Shown here one piece after another: positions 49,601 to 63,569 of a DNA stretch of 64,000 nucleotides. The DNA lies in contig CATKSA010000188.1 of NCBI GenBank assembly GCA_949775045.1, positions 21,736 through 85,735 of the forward strand, written 5' to 3'. This DNA is from Metridium senile (taxonomy: Eukaryota > Cnidaria > Anthozoa > Actiniaria > Metridiidae). The notes under the pieces were generated by a model, which was not told the origin of the DNA, ran no database searches, and worked only from the letters and a program-made list of their open reading frames with translations. The first letter of the stretch is position 1. Every line of letters starts with the position of its first letter. Position numbers and translations under genes: made by a program.

Positions 49601-52600
49601 GAATCATTGCAGGTAATGAATGAATTATATTATACTGTAGACCTGCAGGTCTGTTTAGTAATGATTATGATGTCAAAGTTTCTCTATGTATAGTGCAGTC
49701 TGTATGGTTTGTTTTTTTCTGTTTGAACTAGCTGTGGGGAATTGGAAAACAGAGCGATCTGTGATCAATTGGCCCTAGTTAATCAATTGACTAAATGCTA
49801 AAATGGACTGTTTCAGAATGTTTTAAACTCTCACGTCTGGGGCTGTGCACAGGACTTCAGCGTGCAATTGCGGCCTTGCCTTGGAGGTGTGGGCCATTAG
49901 AACTGCTTGCAGTGGCAGTGTTTGACAGCTTGGATTTTAACTTTGCTTAAATTGCTTTTCAGCGTCAATTGGTGTTCACGACAGTACAGTGCAGTTGCAT
50001 GCCGTACGACGTGTTGAATCATTGCAGGTAATGAATGAATTATATTATACTGTAGACCTGCAGGTCTGTTTAGTAATGATTATGATGTCAAAGTTTCTCT
50101 ATGTATAGTGCAGTCTGTATGGTTTGTTTTTTTCTGTTTGAACTAGCTGTGGGGAATTGGAAAACAGAGCGATCTGTGATCAATTGGCCCTAGTTAATCA
50201 ATTGACTAAATGCTAAAATGGACTGTTTCAGAATGTTTTAAACTCTCACGTCTGGGGCTGTGCACAGGACTTCAGCGTGCAATTGCGGCCTTGCCTTGGA
50301 GGTGTGGGCCATTAGAACTGCTTGCAGTGGCAGTGTTTGACAGCTTGGATTTTAACTTTGCTTAAATTGCTTTTCAGCGTCAATTGGTGTTCACGACAGT
50401 ACAGTGCAGTTGCATGCCGTACGACGTGTTGAATCATTGCAGGTAATGAATGAATTATATTATACTGTAGACCTGCAGGTCTGTTTAGTAATGATTATGA
50501 TGTCAAAGTCTCTCTATGTATAGTGCAGTCTGTATGGTTTGTTTTTTTCTGTTTGAACTAGCTGTGGGGAATTGGAAAACAGAGCGATCTGTGATCAATT
50601 GGCCCTAGTTAATCAATTGACTAAATGCTAAAATGGACTGTTTCAGAATGTTTTAAACTCTCACGTCTGGGGCTGTGCACAGGACTTCAGCGTGCAATTG
50701 CGGCCTTGCCTTGGAGGTGTGGGCCATTAGAACTGCTTGCAGTGGCAGTGTTTGACAGCTTGGATTTTAACTTTGCTTAAATTGCTTTTCAGCGTCAATT
50801 GGTGTTCACGACAGTACAGTGCAGTTGCATGCCGTACGACGTGTTGAATCATTGCAGGTAATGAATGAATTATATTATACTGTAGACCTGCAGGTCTGTT
50901 TAGTAATGATTATGATGTCAAAGTTTCTCTATGTATAGTGCAGTCTGTATGGTTTGTTTTTTTCTGTTTGAACTAGCTGTGGGGAATTGGAAAACAGAGC
51001 GATCTGTGATCAATTGGCCCTAGTTAATCAATTGACTAAATGCTAAAATGGACTGTTTCAGAATGTTTTAAACTCTCACGTCTGGGGCTGTGCACAGGAC
51101 TTCAGCGTGCAATTGCGGCCTTGCCTTGGAGGTGTGGGCCATTAGAACTGCTTGCAGTGGCAGTGTTTGACAGCTTGGATTTTAACTTTGCTTAAATTGC
51201 TTTTCAGCGTCAATTGGTGTTCACGACAGTACAGTGCAGTTGCATGCCGTACGACGTGTTGAATCATTGCAGGTAATGAATGAATTATATTATACTGTAG
51301 ACCTGCAGGTCTGTTTAGTAATGATTATGATGTCAAAGTTTCTCTATGTATAGTGCAGTCTGTATGGTTTGTTTTTTCTGTTTGAACTAGCTGTGGGGAA
51401 TTGGAAAACAGAGCGATCTGTGATCAATTGGCCCTAGTTAATCAATTGACTAAATGCTAAAATGGACTGTTTCAGAATGTTTTAAACTCTCACGTCTGGG
51501 GCTGTGCACAGGACTTCAGCGTGCAATTGCGGCCTTGCCTTGGAGGTGTGGGCCATTAGAACTGCTTGCAGTGGCAGTGTTTGACAGCTTGGATTTTAAC
51601 TTTGCTTAAATTGCTTTTCAGCGTCAATTGGTGTTCACGACAGTACAGTGCAGTTGCATGCCGTACGACGTGTTGAATCATTGCAGGTAATGAATGAATT
51701 ATATTATACTGTAGACCTGCAGGTCTGTTTAGTAATGATTATGATGTCAAAGTTTCTCTATGTATAGTGCAGTCTGTATGGTTTGTTTTTTCTGTTTGAA
51801 CTAGCTGTGGGGAATTGGAAAACAGAGCGATCTGTGATCAATTGGCCCTAGTTAATCAATTGACTAAATGCTAAAATGGACTGTTTCAGAATGTTTTAAA
51901 CTCTCACGTCTGGGGCTGTGCACAGGACTTCAGCGTGCAATTGCGGCCTTGCCTTGGAGGTGTGGGCCATTAGAACTGCTTGCAGTGGCAGTGTTTGACA
52001 GCTTGGATTTTAACTTTGCTTAAATTGCTTTTCAGCGTCAATTGGTGTTCACGACAGTACAGTGCAGTTGCATGCCGTACGACGTGTTGAATCATTGCAG
52101 GTAATGAATGAATTATATTATACTGTAGACCTGCAGGTCTGTTTAGTAATGATTATGATGTCAAAGTTTCTCTATGTATAGTGCAGTCTGTATGGTTTGT
52201 TTTTTTCTGTTTGAACTAGCTGTGGGGAATTGGAAAACAGAGCGATCTGTGATCAATTGGCCCTAGTTAATCAATTGACTAAATGCTAAAATGGACTGTT
52301 TCAGAATGTTTTAAACTCTCACGTCTGGGGCTGTGCACAGGACTTCAGCGTGCAATTGCGGCCTTGCCTTGGAGGTGTGGGCCATTAGAACTGCTTGCAG
52401 TGGCAGTGTTTGACAGCTTGGATTTTAACTTTGCTTAAATTGCTTTTCAGCGTCAATTGGTGTTCACGACAGTACAGTGCAGTTGCATGCCGTACGACGT
52501 GTTGAATCATTGCAGGTAATGAATGAATTATATTATACTGTAGACCTGCAGGTCTGTTTAGCAATGATTATGATGTCAAAGTTTCTCTATGTATAGTGCA

Positions 52601-55600
52601 GTCTGTATGGTTTGTTTTTTTCTGTTTGAACTAGCTGTGGGGAATTGGAAAACAGAGCGATCTGTGATCAATTGGCCCTAGTTAATCAATTGACTAAATG
52701 CTAAAATGGACTGTTTCAGAATGTTTTAAACTCTCACGTCTGGGGCTGTGCACAGGACTTCAGCGTGCAATTGCGGCCTTGCCTTGGAGGTGTGGGCCAT
52801 TAGAACTGCTTGCAGTGGCAGTGTTTGACAGCTTGGATTTTAACTTTGCTTAAATTGCTTTTCAGCGTCAATTGGTGTTCACGACAGTACAGTGCAGTTG
52901 CATGCCGTACGACGTGTTGAATCATTGCAGGTAATGAATGAATTATATTATACTGTAGACCTGCAGGTCTGTTTAGTAATGATTATGATGTCAAAGTTTC
53001 TCTATGTATAGTGCAGTCTGTATGGTTTGTTTTTTTCTGTTTGAACTAGCTGTGGGGAATTGGAAAACAGAGCGATCTGTGATCAATTGGCCCTAGTTAA
53101 TCAATTGACTAAATGCTAAAATGGACTGTTTCAGAATGTTTTAAACTCTCACGTCTGGGGCTGTGCACAGGACTTCAGCGTGCAATTGCGGCCTTGCCTT
53201 GGAGGTGTGGGCCATTAGAACTGCTTGCAGTGGCAGTGTTTGACAGCTTGGATTTTAACTTTGCTTAAATTGCTTTTCAGCGTCAATTGGTGTTCACGAC
53301 AGTACAGTGCAGTTGCATGCCGTACGACGTGTTGAATCATTGCAGGTAATGAATGAATTATATTATACTGTAGACCTGCAGGTCTGTTTAGTAATGATTA
53401 TGATGTCAAAGTTTCTCTATGTATAGTGCAGTCTGTATGGTTTGTTTTTTTCTGTTTGAACTAGCTGTGGGGAATTGGAAAACAGAGCGATCTGTGATCA
53501 ATTGGCCCTAGTTAATCAATTGACTAAATGCTAAAATGGACTGTTTCAGAATGTTTTAAACTCTCACGTCTGGGGCTGTGCACAGGACTTCAGCGTGCAA
53601 TTGCGGCCTTGCCTTGGAGGTGTGGGCCATTAGAACTGCTTGCAGTGGCAGTGTTTGACAGCTTGGATTTTAACTTTGCTTAAATTGCTTTTCAGCGTCA
53701 ATTGGTGTTCACGACAGTACAGTGCAGTTGCATGCCGTACGACGTGTTGAATCATTGCAGGTAATGAATGAATTATATTATACTGTAGACCTGCAGGTCT
53801 GTTTAGCAATGATTATGATGTCAAAGTTTCTCTATGTATAGTGCAGTCTGTATGGTTTGTTTTTTTCTGTTTGAACTAGCTGTGGGGAATTGGAAAACAG
53901 AGCGATCTGTGATCAATTGGCCCTAGTTAATCAATTGACTAAATGCTAAAATGGACTGTTTCAGAATGTTTTAAACTCTCACGTCTGGGGCTGTGCACAG
54001 GACTTCAGCGTGCAATTGCGGCCTTGCCTTGGAGGTGTGGGCCATTAGAACTGCTTGCAGTGGCAGTGTTTGACAGCTTGGATTTTAACTTTGCTTAAAT
54101 TGCTTTTCAGCGTCAATTGGTGTTCACGACAGTACAGTGCAGTTGCATGCCGTACGACGTGTTGAATCATTGCAGGTAATGAATGAATTATATTATACTG
54201 TAGACCTGCAGGTCTGTTTAGCAATGATTATGATGTCAAAGTTTCTCTATGTATAGTGCAGTCTGTATGGTTTGTTTTTTTCTGTTTGAACTAGCTGTGG
54301 GGAATTGGAAAACAGAGCGATCTGTGATCAATTGGCCCTAGTTAATCAATTGACTAAATGCTAAAATGGACTGTTTCAGAATGTTTTAAACTCTCACGTC
54401 TGGGGCTGTGCACAGGACTTCAGCGTGCAATTGCGGCCTTGCCTTGGAGGTGTGGGCCATTAGAACTGCTTGCAGTGGCAGTGTTTGACAGCTTGGATTT
54501 TAACTTTGCTTAAATTGCTTTTCAGCGTCAATTGGTGTTCACGACAGTACAGTGCAGTTGCATGCCGTACGACGTGTTGAATCATTGCAGGTAATGAATG
54601 AATTATATTATACTGTAGACCTGCAGGTCTGTTTAGTAATGATTATGATGTCAAAGTTTCTCTATGTATAGTGCAGTCTGTATGGTTTGTTTTTTTCTGT
54701 TTGAACTAGCTGTGGGGAATTGGAAAACAGAGCGATCTGTGATCAATTGGCCCTAGTTAATCAATTGACTAAATGCTAAAATGGACTGTTTCAGAATGTT
54801 TTAAACTCTCACGTCTGGGGCTGTGCACAGGACTTCAGCGTGCAATTGCGGCCTTGCCTTGGAGGTGTGGGCCATTAGAACTGCTTGCAGTGGCAGTGTT
54901 TGACAGCTTGGATTTTAACTTTGCTTAAATTGCTTTTCAGCGTCAATTGGTGTTCACGACAGTACAGTGCAGTTGCATGCCGTACGACGTGTTGAATCAT
55001 TGCAGGTAATGAATGAATTATATTATACTGTAGACCTGCAGGTCTGTTTAGTAATGATTATGATGTCAAAGTTTCTCTATGTATAGTGCAGTCTGTATGG
55101 TTTGTTTTTTTCTGTTTGAACTAGCTGTGGGGAATTGGAAAACAGAGCGATCTGTGATCAATTGGCCCTAGTTAATCAATTGACTAAATGCTAAAATGGA
55201 CTGTTTCAGAATGTTTTAAACTCTCACGTCTGGGGCTGTGCACAGGACTTCAGCGTGCAATTGCGGCCTTGCCTTGGAGGTGTGGGCCATTAGAACTGCT
55301 TGCAGTGGCAGTGTTTGACAGCTTGGATTTTAACTTTGCTTAAATTGCTTTTCAGCGTCAATTGGTGTTCACGACAGTACAGTGCAGTTGCATGCCGTAC
55401 GACGTGTTGAATCATTGCAGGTAATGAATGAATTATATTATACTGTAGACCTGCAGGTCTGTTTAGTAATGATTATGATGTCAAAGTTTCTCTATGTATA
55501 GTGCAGTCTGTATGGTTTGTTTTTTTCTGTTTGAACTAGCTGTGGGGAATTGGAAAACAGAGCGATCTGTGATCAATTGGCCCTAGTTAATCAATTGACT

Positions 55601-58600
55601 AAATGCTAAAATGGACTGTTTCAGAATGTTTTAAACTCTCACGTCTGGGGCTGTGCACAGGACTTCAGCGTGCAATTGCGGCCTTGCCTTGGAGGTGTGG
55701 GCCATTAGAACTGCTTGCAGTGGCAGTGTTTGACAGCTTGGATTTTAACTTTGCTTAAATTGCTTTTCAGCGTCAATTGGTGTTCACGACAGTACAGTGC
55801 AGTTGCATGCCGTACGACGTGTTGAATCATTGCAGGTAATGAATGAATTATATTATACTGTAGACCTGCAGGTCTGTTTAGTAATGATTATGATGTCAAA
55901 GTCTCTCTATGTATAGTGCAGTCTGTATGGTTTGTTTTTTTCTGTTTGAACTAGCTGTGGGGAATTGGAAAACAGAGCGATCTGTGATCAATTGGCCCTA
56001 GTTAATCAATTGACTAAATGCTAAAATGGACTGTTTCAGAATGTTTTAAACTCTCACGTCTGGGGCTGTGCACAGGACTTCAGCGTGCAATTGCGGCCTT
56101 GCCTTGGAGGTGTGGGCCATTAGAACTGCTTGCAGTGGCAGTGTTTGACAGCTTGGATTTTAACTTTGCTTAAATTGCTTTTCAGCGTCAATTGGTGTTC
56201 ACGACAGTACAGTGCAGTTGCATGCCGTACGACGTGTTGAATCATTGCAGGTAATGAATGAATTATATTATACTGTAGACCTGCAGGTCTGTTTAGTAAT
56301 GATTATGATGTCAAAGTTTCTCTATGTATAGTGCAGTCTGTATGGTTTGTTTTTTCTGTTTGAACTAGCTGTGGGGAATTGGAAAACAGAGCGATCTGTG
56401 ATCAATTGGCCCTAGTTAATCAATTGACTAAATGCTAAAATGGACTGTTTCAGAATGTTTTAAACTCTCACGTCTGGGGCTGTGCACAGGACTTCAGCGT
56501 GCAATTGCGGCCTTGCCTTGGAGGTGTGGGCCATTAGAACTGCTTGCAGTGGCAGTGTTTGACAGCTTGGATTTTAACTTTGCTTAAATTGCTTTTCAGC
56601 GTCAATTGGTGTTCACGACAGTACAGTGCAGTTGCATGCCGTACGACGTGTTGAATCATTGCAGGTAATGAATGAATTATATTATACTGTAGACCTGCAG
56701 GTCTGTTTAGTAATGATTATGATGTCAAAGTTTCTCTATGTATAGTGCAGTCTGTATGGTTTGTTTTTTCTGTTTGAACTAGCTGTGGGGAATTGGAAAA
56801 CAGAGCGATCTGTGATCAATTGGCCCTAGTTAATCAATTGACTAAATGCTAAAATGGACTGTTTCAGAATGTTTTAAACTCTCACGTCTGGGGCTGTGCA
56901 CAGGACTTCAGCGTGCAATTGCGGCCTTGCCTTGGAGGTGTGGGCCATTAGAACTGCTTGCAGTGGCAGTGTTTGACAGCTTGGATTTTAACTTTGCTTA
57001 AATTGCTTTTCAGCGTCAATTGGTGTTCACGACAGTACAGTGCAGTTGCATGCCGTACGACGTGTTGAATCATTGCAGGTAATGAATGAATTATATTATA
57101 CTGTAGACCTGCAGGTCTGTTTAGTAATGATTATGATGTCAAAGTTTCTCTATGTATAGTGCAGTCTGTATGGTTTGTTTTTTTCTGTTTGAACTAGCTG
57201 TGGGGAATTGGAAAACAGAGCGATCTGTGATCAATTGGCCCTAGTTAATCAATTGACTAAATGCTAAAATGGACTGTTTCAGAATGTTTTAAACTCTCAC
57301 GTCTGGGGCTGTGCACAGGACTTCAGCGTGCAATTGCGGCCTTGCCTTGGAGGTGTGGGCCATTAGAACTGCTTGCAGTGGCAGTGTTTGACAGCTTGGA
57401 TTTTAACTTTGCTTAAATTGCTTTTCAGCGTCAATTGGTGTTCACGACAGTACAGTGCAGTTGCATGCCGTACGACGTGTTGAATCATTGCAGGTAATGA
57501 ATGAATTATATTATACTGTAGACCTGCAGGTCTGTTTAGTAATGATTATGATGTCAAAGTTTCTCTATGTATAGTGCAGTCTGTATGGTTTGTTTTTTCT
57601 GTTTGAACTAGCTGTGGGGAATTGGAAAACAGAGCGATCTGTGATCAATTGGCCCTAGTTAATCAATTGACTAAATGCTAAAATGGACTGTTTCAGAATG
57701 TTTTAAACTCTCACGTCTGGGGCTGTGCACAGGACTTCAGCGTGCAATTGCGGCCTTGCCTTGGAGGTGTGGGCCATTAGAACTGCTTGCAGTGGCAGTG
57801 TTTGACAGCTTGGATTTTAACTTTGCTTAAATTGCTTTTCAGCGTCAATTGGTGTTCACGACAGTACAGTGCAGTTGCATGCCGTACGACGTGTTGAATC
57901 ATTGCAGGTAATGAATGAATTATATTATACTGTAGACCTGCAGGTCTGTTTAGTAATGATTATGATGTCAAAGTTTCTCTATGTATAGTGCAGTCTGTAT
58001 GGTTTGTTTTTTCTGTTTGAACTAGCTGTGGGGAATTGGAAAACAGAGCGATCTGTGATCAATTGGCCCTAGTTAATCAATTGACTAAATGCTAAAATGG
58101 ACTGTTTCAGAATGTTTTAAACTCTCACGTCTGGGGCTGTGCACAGGACTTCAGCGTGCAATTGCGGCCTTGCCTTGGAGGTGTGGGCCATTAGAACTGC
58201 TTGCAGTGGCAGTGTTTGACAGCTTGGATTTTAACTTTGCTTAAATTGCTTTTCAGCGTCAATTGGTGTTCACGACAGTACAGTGCAGTTGCATGCCGTA
58301 CGACGTGTTGAATCATTGCAGGTAATGAATGAATTATATTATACTGTAGACCTGCAGGTCTGTTTAGTAATGATTATGATGTCAAAGTTTCTCTATGTAT
58401 AGTGCAGTCTGTATGGTTTGTTTTTTCTGTTTGAACTAGCTGTGGGGAATTGGAAAACAGAGCGATCTGTGATCAATTGGCCCTAGTTAATCAATTGACT
58501 AAATGCTAAAATGGACTGTTTCAGAATGTTTTAAACTCTCACGTCTGGGGCTGTGCACAGGACTTCAGCGTGCAATTGCGGCCTTGCCTTGGAGGTGTGG

Positions 58601-59434
58601 GCCATTAGAACTGCTTGCAGTGGCAGTGTTTGACAGCTTGGATTTTAACTTTGCTTAAATTGCTTTTCAGCGTCAATTGGTGTTCACGACAGTACAGTGC
58701 AGTTGCATGCCGTACGACGTGTTGAATCATTGCAGGTAATGAATGAATTATATTATACTGTAGACCTGCAGGTCTGTTTAGTAATGATTATGATGTCAAA
58801 GTTTCTCTATGTATAGTGCAGTCTGTATGGTTTGTTTTTTTTCTGTTTGAACTAGCTGTGGGGAATTGGAAAACAGAGCGATCTGTGATCAATTGGCCCT
58901 AGTTAATCAATTGACTAAATGCTAAAATGGACTGTTTCAGAATGTTTTAAACTCTCACGTCTGGGGCTGTGCACAGGACTTCAGCGTGCAATTGCGGCCT
59001 TGCCTTGGAGGTGTGGGCCATTAGAACTGCTTGCAGTGGCAGTGTTTGACAGCTTGGATTTTAACTTTGCTTAAATTGCTTTTCAGCGTCAATTGGTGTT
59101 CACGACAGTACAGTGCAGTTGCATGCCGTACGACGTGTTGAATCATTGCAGGTAATGAATGAATTATATTATACTGTAGACCTGCAGGTCTGTTTAGTAA
59201 TGATTATGATGTCAAAGTTTCTCTATGTATAGTGCAGTCTGTATGGTTTGTTTTTTCTGTTTGAACTAGCTGTGGGGAATTGGAAAACAGAGCGATCTGT
59301 GATCAATTGGCCCTAGTTAATCAATTGACTAAATGCTAAAATGGACTGTTTCAGAATGTTTTAAACTCTCACGTCTGGGGCTGTGCACAGGACTTCAGCG
59401 TGCAATTGCGGCCTTGCCTTGGAGGTGTGGGCCA
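46686..59434. repeat. Satellite array B, same 414-415 bp monomer, 30 complete units
   Basis: Complete units start at 46791 and end before the last, partial unit at 59231; the mean period is 414.7. The sequence equals array A apart from rare markers: T to C at 50510 and 55903 (13 units apart), and T to C at 52562, 53807 and 54222 (3 and 1 units apart). One unit near 58840 has eight Ts. Both borders carry diverged units. Homogeneity inside and divergence at the edges is the classic pattern of unequal exchange or gene conversion. Confidence 0.98.
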
Positions 59435-59544
59435 GCCAGGCGGTGTTTTTTTTGTCCTACTCAAACATACATCACTAGCTTGCAATTAGAACTGCTTGCA
59501 GTGGAAGTGTTCAGCTTGGATTTTAACTTGTCTTTTGCTTGCAG
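59435..59544 (+). repeat. Diverged right-border satellite unit of array B
   Basis: Same structure as 29648-29757: an insertion-like block of about 46 bp after GTGGGCCA, then monomer-like sequence to the acceptor TTTGCTTGCAG at 59544. Confidence 0.8.
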
Positions 59545-59860
59545 CTAATTCCCCGACCAAGGATTTGAAGATCAGGCCCTTTTATATTTGGACGTGATAG
59601 AAAATGATATATAAGGCCTGAAGTCAGTGTTGTGGTTGTTATAATATTTTGTTAGTGTTTTGCACACAAGATTGCCAGCGAGAATGGAAACTTTTAGGAC
59701 GACTTCCTGAATGGATTTGTGTGTGTAAGTGTGTAAATAAGTAAGTGAGTCAAGTTTTGAAAACAAAAAAAGTCTAAAATACCAAGAAAAAACTAATCCA
59801 AGTAATGTGTAGCAATTTAGTCAAAGGTTAAATAAATATTTTGTGAGATGATTTACGCGT
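59545..59860 (+). ncRNA. Predicted terminal exon of the satellite transcript (core B copy)
   Basis: Begins CTAATTCCCC after the acceptor. AATAAA lies at 59831-59836 and a T/G-rich element follows. It is the proposed 3' end for the unit starting at 46098. Confidence 0.45.
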
Positions 59861-60533
59861 GTTTTCTTTTTAATAGCTTTTTTAAACCCTTAAAAAAAAC
59901 ACCCACTCTTTTTCTTTTGTCTTAAATTCCGTCTCCCTTTCTACCAACTCTCTTTTTTTTGTTTCAATTCCTTTTTTCTTTCAACTAACTTGTCTTCACT
60001 TTTGTCTTCAATTTTTTCTCCCTTCTTTCAACTTTCCTTCGTTACTTTTAAGTTTGTTTTTCCTTTCAAAAAAACTGTTCTCGTAAGTAAAAGGTATTTG
60101 TAAAAGGTCCTTTTGCAGAGAATCAGTTTTCATGATAGTTCTCTCGCCAACAACTAGTTTATCAAACACTATACATACATGCTTTTTCAGAATAATGCAC
60201 TACAATAATAATCAGAAAGGGTTTTTTTCTCATTTGTTTTTGTCCCTTTATATTTGCAAAAGAGATTTTTGATTTTTGATCCACATTTTGGGATTGACAC
60301 CCTGATTATCTTGCAAGTATATAAACTTGCAGATATATTGCGATATACTTTGTTTATAATTGTAAATTGTTAATGTAATACTTAATTGTAATCACCGCTG
60401 ACGTCCGTGCCTGGATTAGTTTCACTATTATGGCAACATTAAACTGAAACTGAAAACAATCTCAATGGAGTTGCACATATTTGTTTTAACATTCTTAGGC
60501 AAATTTTAAGTAACCCCAAATTCAGGGTTCACT

Positions 60534-60583
60534 CCTAACCCTAAACCCTAAACCCTAAACCCTAACCCTAACCCTAACCCTAA
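60534..60583. repeat. Interstitial telomere-like repeats (core B copy)
   Basis: CCCTAA/CCCTAAA units as in core A, with the degenerate unit restored to CCCTAA. Confidence 0.85.
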
Positions 60584-61022
60584 CCATAAAAGCGTTTGTG
60601 CTATCCTGTATAATCCCAAAAACGATTAACCCAAGGGTTGAAGCAAAAGCGTTTTTAACCGAAAAATCCCAAAACGTTTAGCAGATATGCCGATATCTCT
60701 TTAAACGTTTTTCGACTAGATGGCTATCAGTTTTGCAAACGAAACCAGCTTTTACGGATAAACGTTTCATATTTATCAACTGATCATTTCTTTTTAACCC
60801 TAACCATAAAAGCGTTTGTGCTATCCTGTATAATCCCAAAAACGATTAACCCATGCAAGGGTTGAAGCAAAAGCGTTTTTAACCGAAAAATCCCAAAACG
60901 TTTAGCAGATATGCCGATATCTCTTTAAACGTTTTTCGACTAGATGGCTATCAGTTTTGCAAACGAAACCAGCTTTTACGGATAAACGTTTCATATTTAT
61001 CAACTGATCATTTCTTTTTAAC
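60579..61022. repeat. 220-bp tandem duplication (core B copy)
   Basis: The same two units as 30793-31236, including the 4-bp CATG insertion in the second unit. Confidence 0.85.
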
Positions 61023-61244
61023 CTTTCAGTCACTAGCTGTCTTCTTTTTTTTTCTTCTTCTTCTCATTTTAAATATACACCCAATTGCAAGAACGTTGTC
61101 CTGTCTTTTGTGATTTAGTAGGATAGGAATTAATTAAAAGACAAAACAAGATCACTCAAGCTGAACTCTTGCTTTTGTTATTCCTTTGTTACTAAATTAC
61201 TAATGTTCTTTTTTCATGTGACAATTAGGTGTATATACACGTAG

Positions 61245-61512
61245 CTATTTCAAAAAAAGTTGTCATCGCCAAAAGCGATAGGCGATAGGTTATTCCAAGA
61301 CCCAAGTACACTATAGGTATAATCTAAAGTATCCACAGAAAAGCAGAAAAGCTGTCAGTACGTGTCTTCTAGGCACATTTTCAGTCCTTCGACAAGACAT
61401 ATAACTCTCCAGCGGAGATCGTTGTTTAGTGGAGTTGGCATGATTGAAAATTTCACGACTTAGGATTATACCCATAGTGCATTTTTGGCGATGACAACCT
61501 TTTTTGAAATAG
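61245..61512. mobile_element. Foldback/MITE-like element (core B copy)
   Basis: Copy of 31459-31726 with the same inverted ends. It was carried along by the core duplication and is not an independent insertion. Confidence 0.6.
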
Positions 61513-61842
61513 GTGTTTATGTTGTAGTTCAGGTTCAATATGATTTTAAACCAGTTCAATTTATTTTGAACAATTTTGAACCAGTACAATAGTCTTGAAC
61601 TGGTACAATCTGACATTCTAAATCTAAGGGATTTTATTTATGGGACTAAATAAAACAGGGGGATCTAACCTACTTACCACACCCTCCTTTTGATCTCACT
61701 TACACCTCTCCCCCCCCTAACTCTCTCACTTACCTAACATTCCCACTTGACTTGCTAATTTGCCTTACTATACCTAACACATAACTAACTATTGAATTAA
61801 TGTAATTGGGTTACCTGTGCTTTTTATTTTTTCCTTTTTCTT

Positions 61843-61908
61843 ACCACGGCTGGGAATAGAACCAGGATCTCTTGCTTCTAAGTCCAGAGACTACACCACT
61901 ATACCACA
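61843..61908 (-). pseudogene. tRNA-like sequence (core B copy)
   Basis: Identical to the core A copy, with A and B boxes on the minus strand and poorly paired stems. Confidence 0.5.
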
Positions 61909-62005
61909 ATGACTCAGTTGAAAATTCTGCATTAGACTTTTGTTTCATTCATAAACTCCCAATAATGGCATAAATTAAACCTATTCCTAAACCTAACCCT
62001 AAACC

Positions 62006-62182
62006 TAGTACTAGTACTACTACTAGTATTAGTACTACTATTCATCCATTCGTTTATTCATTCATTCATTCATTCAATCATCCATTCATTCATTTATTCA
62101 TCAGCCATTCGTTTATTCATTCGTTCATCCATTCATTCATTCATTCATCAAATCATTATTCCAACCATTTATTCATTCCGTC
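62006..62182. repeat. Microsatellite (ACT)n(ATTC)n, core B copy
   Basis: Same tract as at 32219-32395. Confidence 0.85.
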
Positions 62183-62396
62183 AGTAAGCAGTATTTTTTT
62201 TCATAATAATAATGCTCTCAATTCATTCAGTCGATCATTATTGATAACAAATAAAAAACACAGGACCACTGAATTATACACTTAAATATTTTTATTTGAA
62301 ATAAACATGGGTACATAACAATCAATAGCCTTGACGTATTTACACGTAATTGCAAGAACGAACGTTTTCTATTTCTTTCCCACTTAATTACAAACG

Positions 62397-63480
62397 CATC
62401 ATTAATATTTTTTTTAAATTATTATCCAAAAAAAACCTTGCCTAAATAACTAATATATTTCTAGATGTTTTTAAAACTAACATTAACTAATGAATTAACT
62501 GTAACAATGAACCAAAACTAAATTTCTCTATAAATTAACAGTAACAGCTGAAAACACGTAACGTAAACGCAACGTATATATATTTTTAGATTTTGCTTTT
62601 TTTTATACAAAAAGAGAACAAATGCGAAAGTTGTATTTGCAGACAAATATATAGAAAAGAGAGAACGGGAAAAAAATGTTTTTGACTTGTAATACATTTT
62701 TGCCTTCGTATACGACTTTCGCATTCGAGACGAAACAGACTGCAAAGGATTTCGTCCAATACCTCTGGCATAATTTTTACCAAACAGTTCAAAAATTACG
62801 GTCTGACAGCATATTGGGCGTCAACCTATATTTAATTGTCAGCCAGCTAGGTTATAACAAGATGAACTGCCGAAACTGAACTATTCGCATCATTAATATA
62901 TTTTTTTAATTATTATCCAAAAAAAAAACCTTGCCTAAATAACCAATATATTTCTAGATGTTCTCAATCCTAACATTAACTAATGAATTAACTGTAACAA
63001 TGAACCAAAACTAAATTTCTCTATAAATTAACAGTAACAGCTGAAAACACGTAACGTAAACGCAACGTATATATTTTTATATATTTTGCTTTTTTTAACA
63101 AAAAGAGAACAAATGCGAAAGTTGTATTTGCAGACAAATATATAGAAAAGAGAGAACGGGAAAAAAATGTTTTTGACTTGTAATACATTTTTGCCTTCAT
63201 ATACGACTTTCGCATTCGAGACGAAACAGACTGCAAAGGATTTCGTCCAATACCTCTGGCATAATTTTTACCAAACAGTTCAAAAATTACGGTCTGACAG
63301 CATATTGGGCGTCAACCTACATACTTATAACAATTTAATTGTCGGCCAGCTATAGGTTTATAACAAGATGAACTGCCGAAACTGAACTATTTGCATCATT
63401 AATATATTTTTTTAATTATTATCCAAAAAAAAAACCTTGCCTAAATAACCAATATATTGGGCGTCAACATATTTACGAAG
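62397..63480. repeat. About 500-bp tandem repeat, two full units plus partial (expanded in core B)
   Basis: CATCATTAATAT blocks start at 62397, 62888 and 63396 or thereabouts, spaced about 491 and 505 bp. Core A has only two such starts. The two full units are diverged from each other by indels (for example CTATATTTAATTG against CTACATACTTATAACAATTTAATTG). The short ORFs they contain are duplicates of each other and have no recognised domain. Confidence 0.85.
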
Positions 63481-63569
63481 GCGCATCGACTTGAAAACAC
63501 GTGCTCTCTCCGACATTAAAAAATTGTAAATGACAAGTAGCAGGGCCGGGGGAAAAAACCTCAAAGAAA

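Larger units (their letters stand above)
46098..59860 (+). ncRNA. Proposed transcription unit reading through satellite array B
   Basis: Model: exon 1 46098-46128; exon 2 46532-46593; thirty 65-bp mini-exons (47061-47125 first, 59087-59151 last); terminal exon from 59545 with AATAAA at 59831. Every monomer carries the acceptor TTGCTTTTCAG and donor CAG|GTAATG in the same orientation as the border exons. The 65-bp exons shift the frame by two each time, and one of the three phases ends in TGA, so a long protein is excluded unless most mini-exons are skipped. Possible products are a long non-coding RNA, a small-RNA precursor or a tail-only spliced message. There is no expression evidence here. 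Confidence 0.4.

Noticed and set aside
47061..59151. Long repetitive protein encoded by joined mini-exons
   Set aside because: Mini-exons are 65 bp, so the frame shifts at each join, and one of the three phases ends in TGA. No uninterrupted protein can pass more than a few exons.
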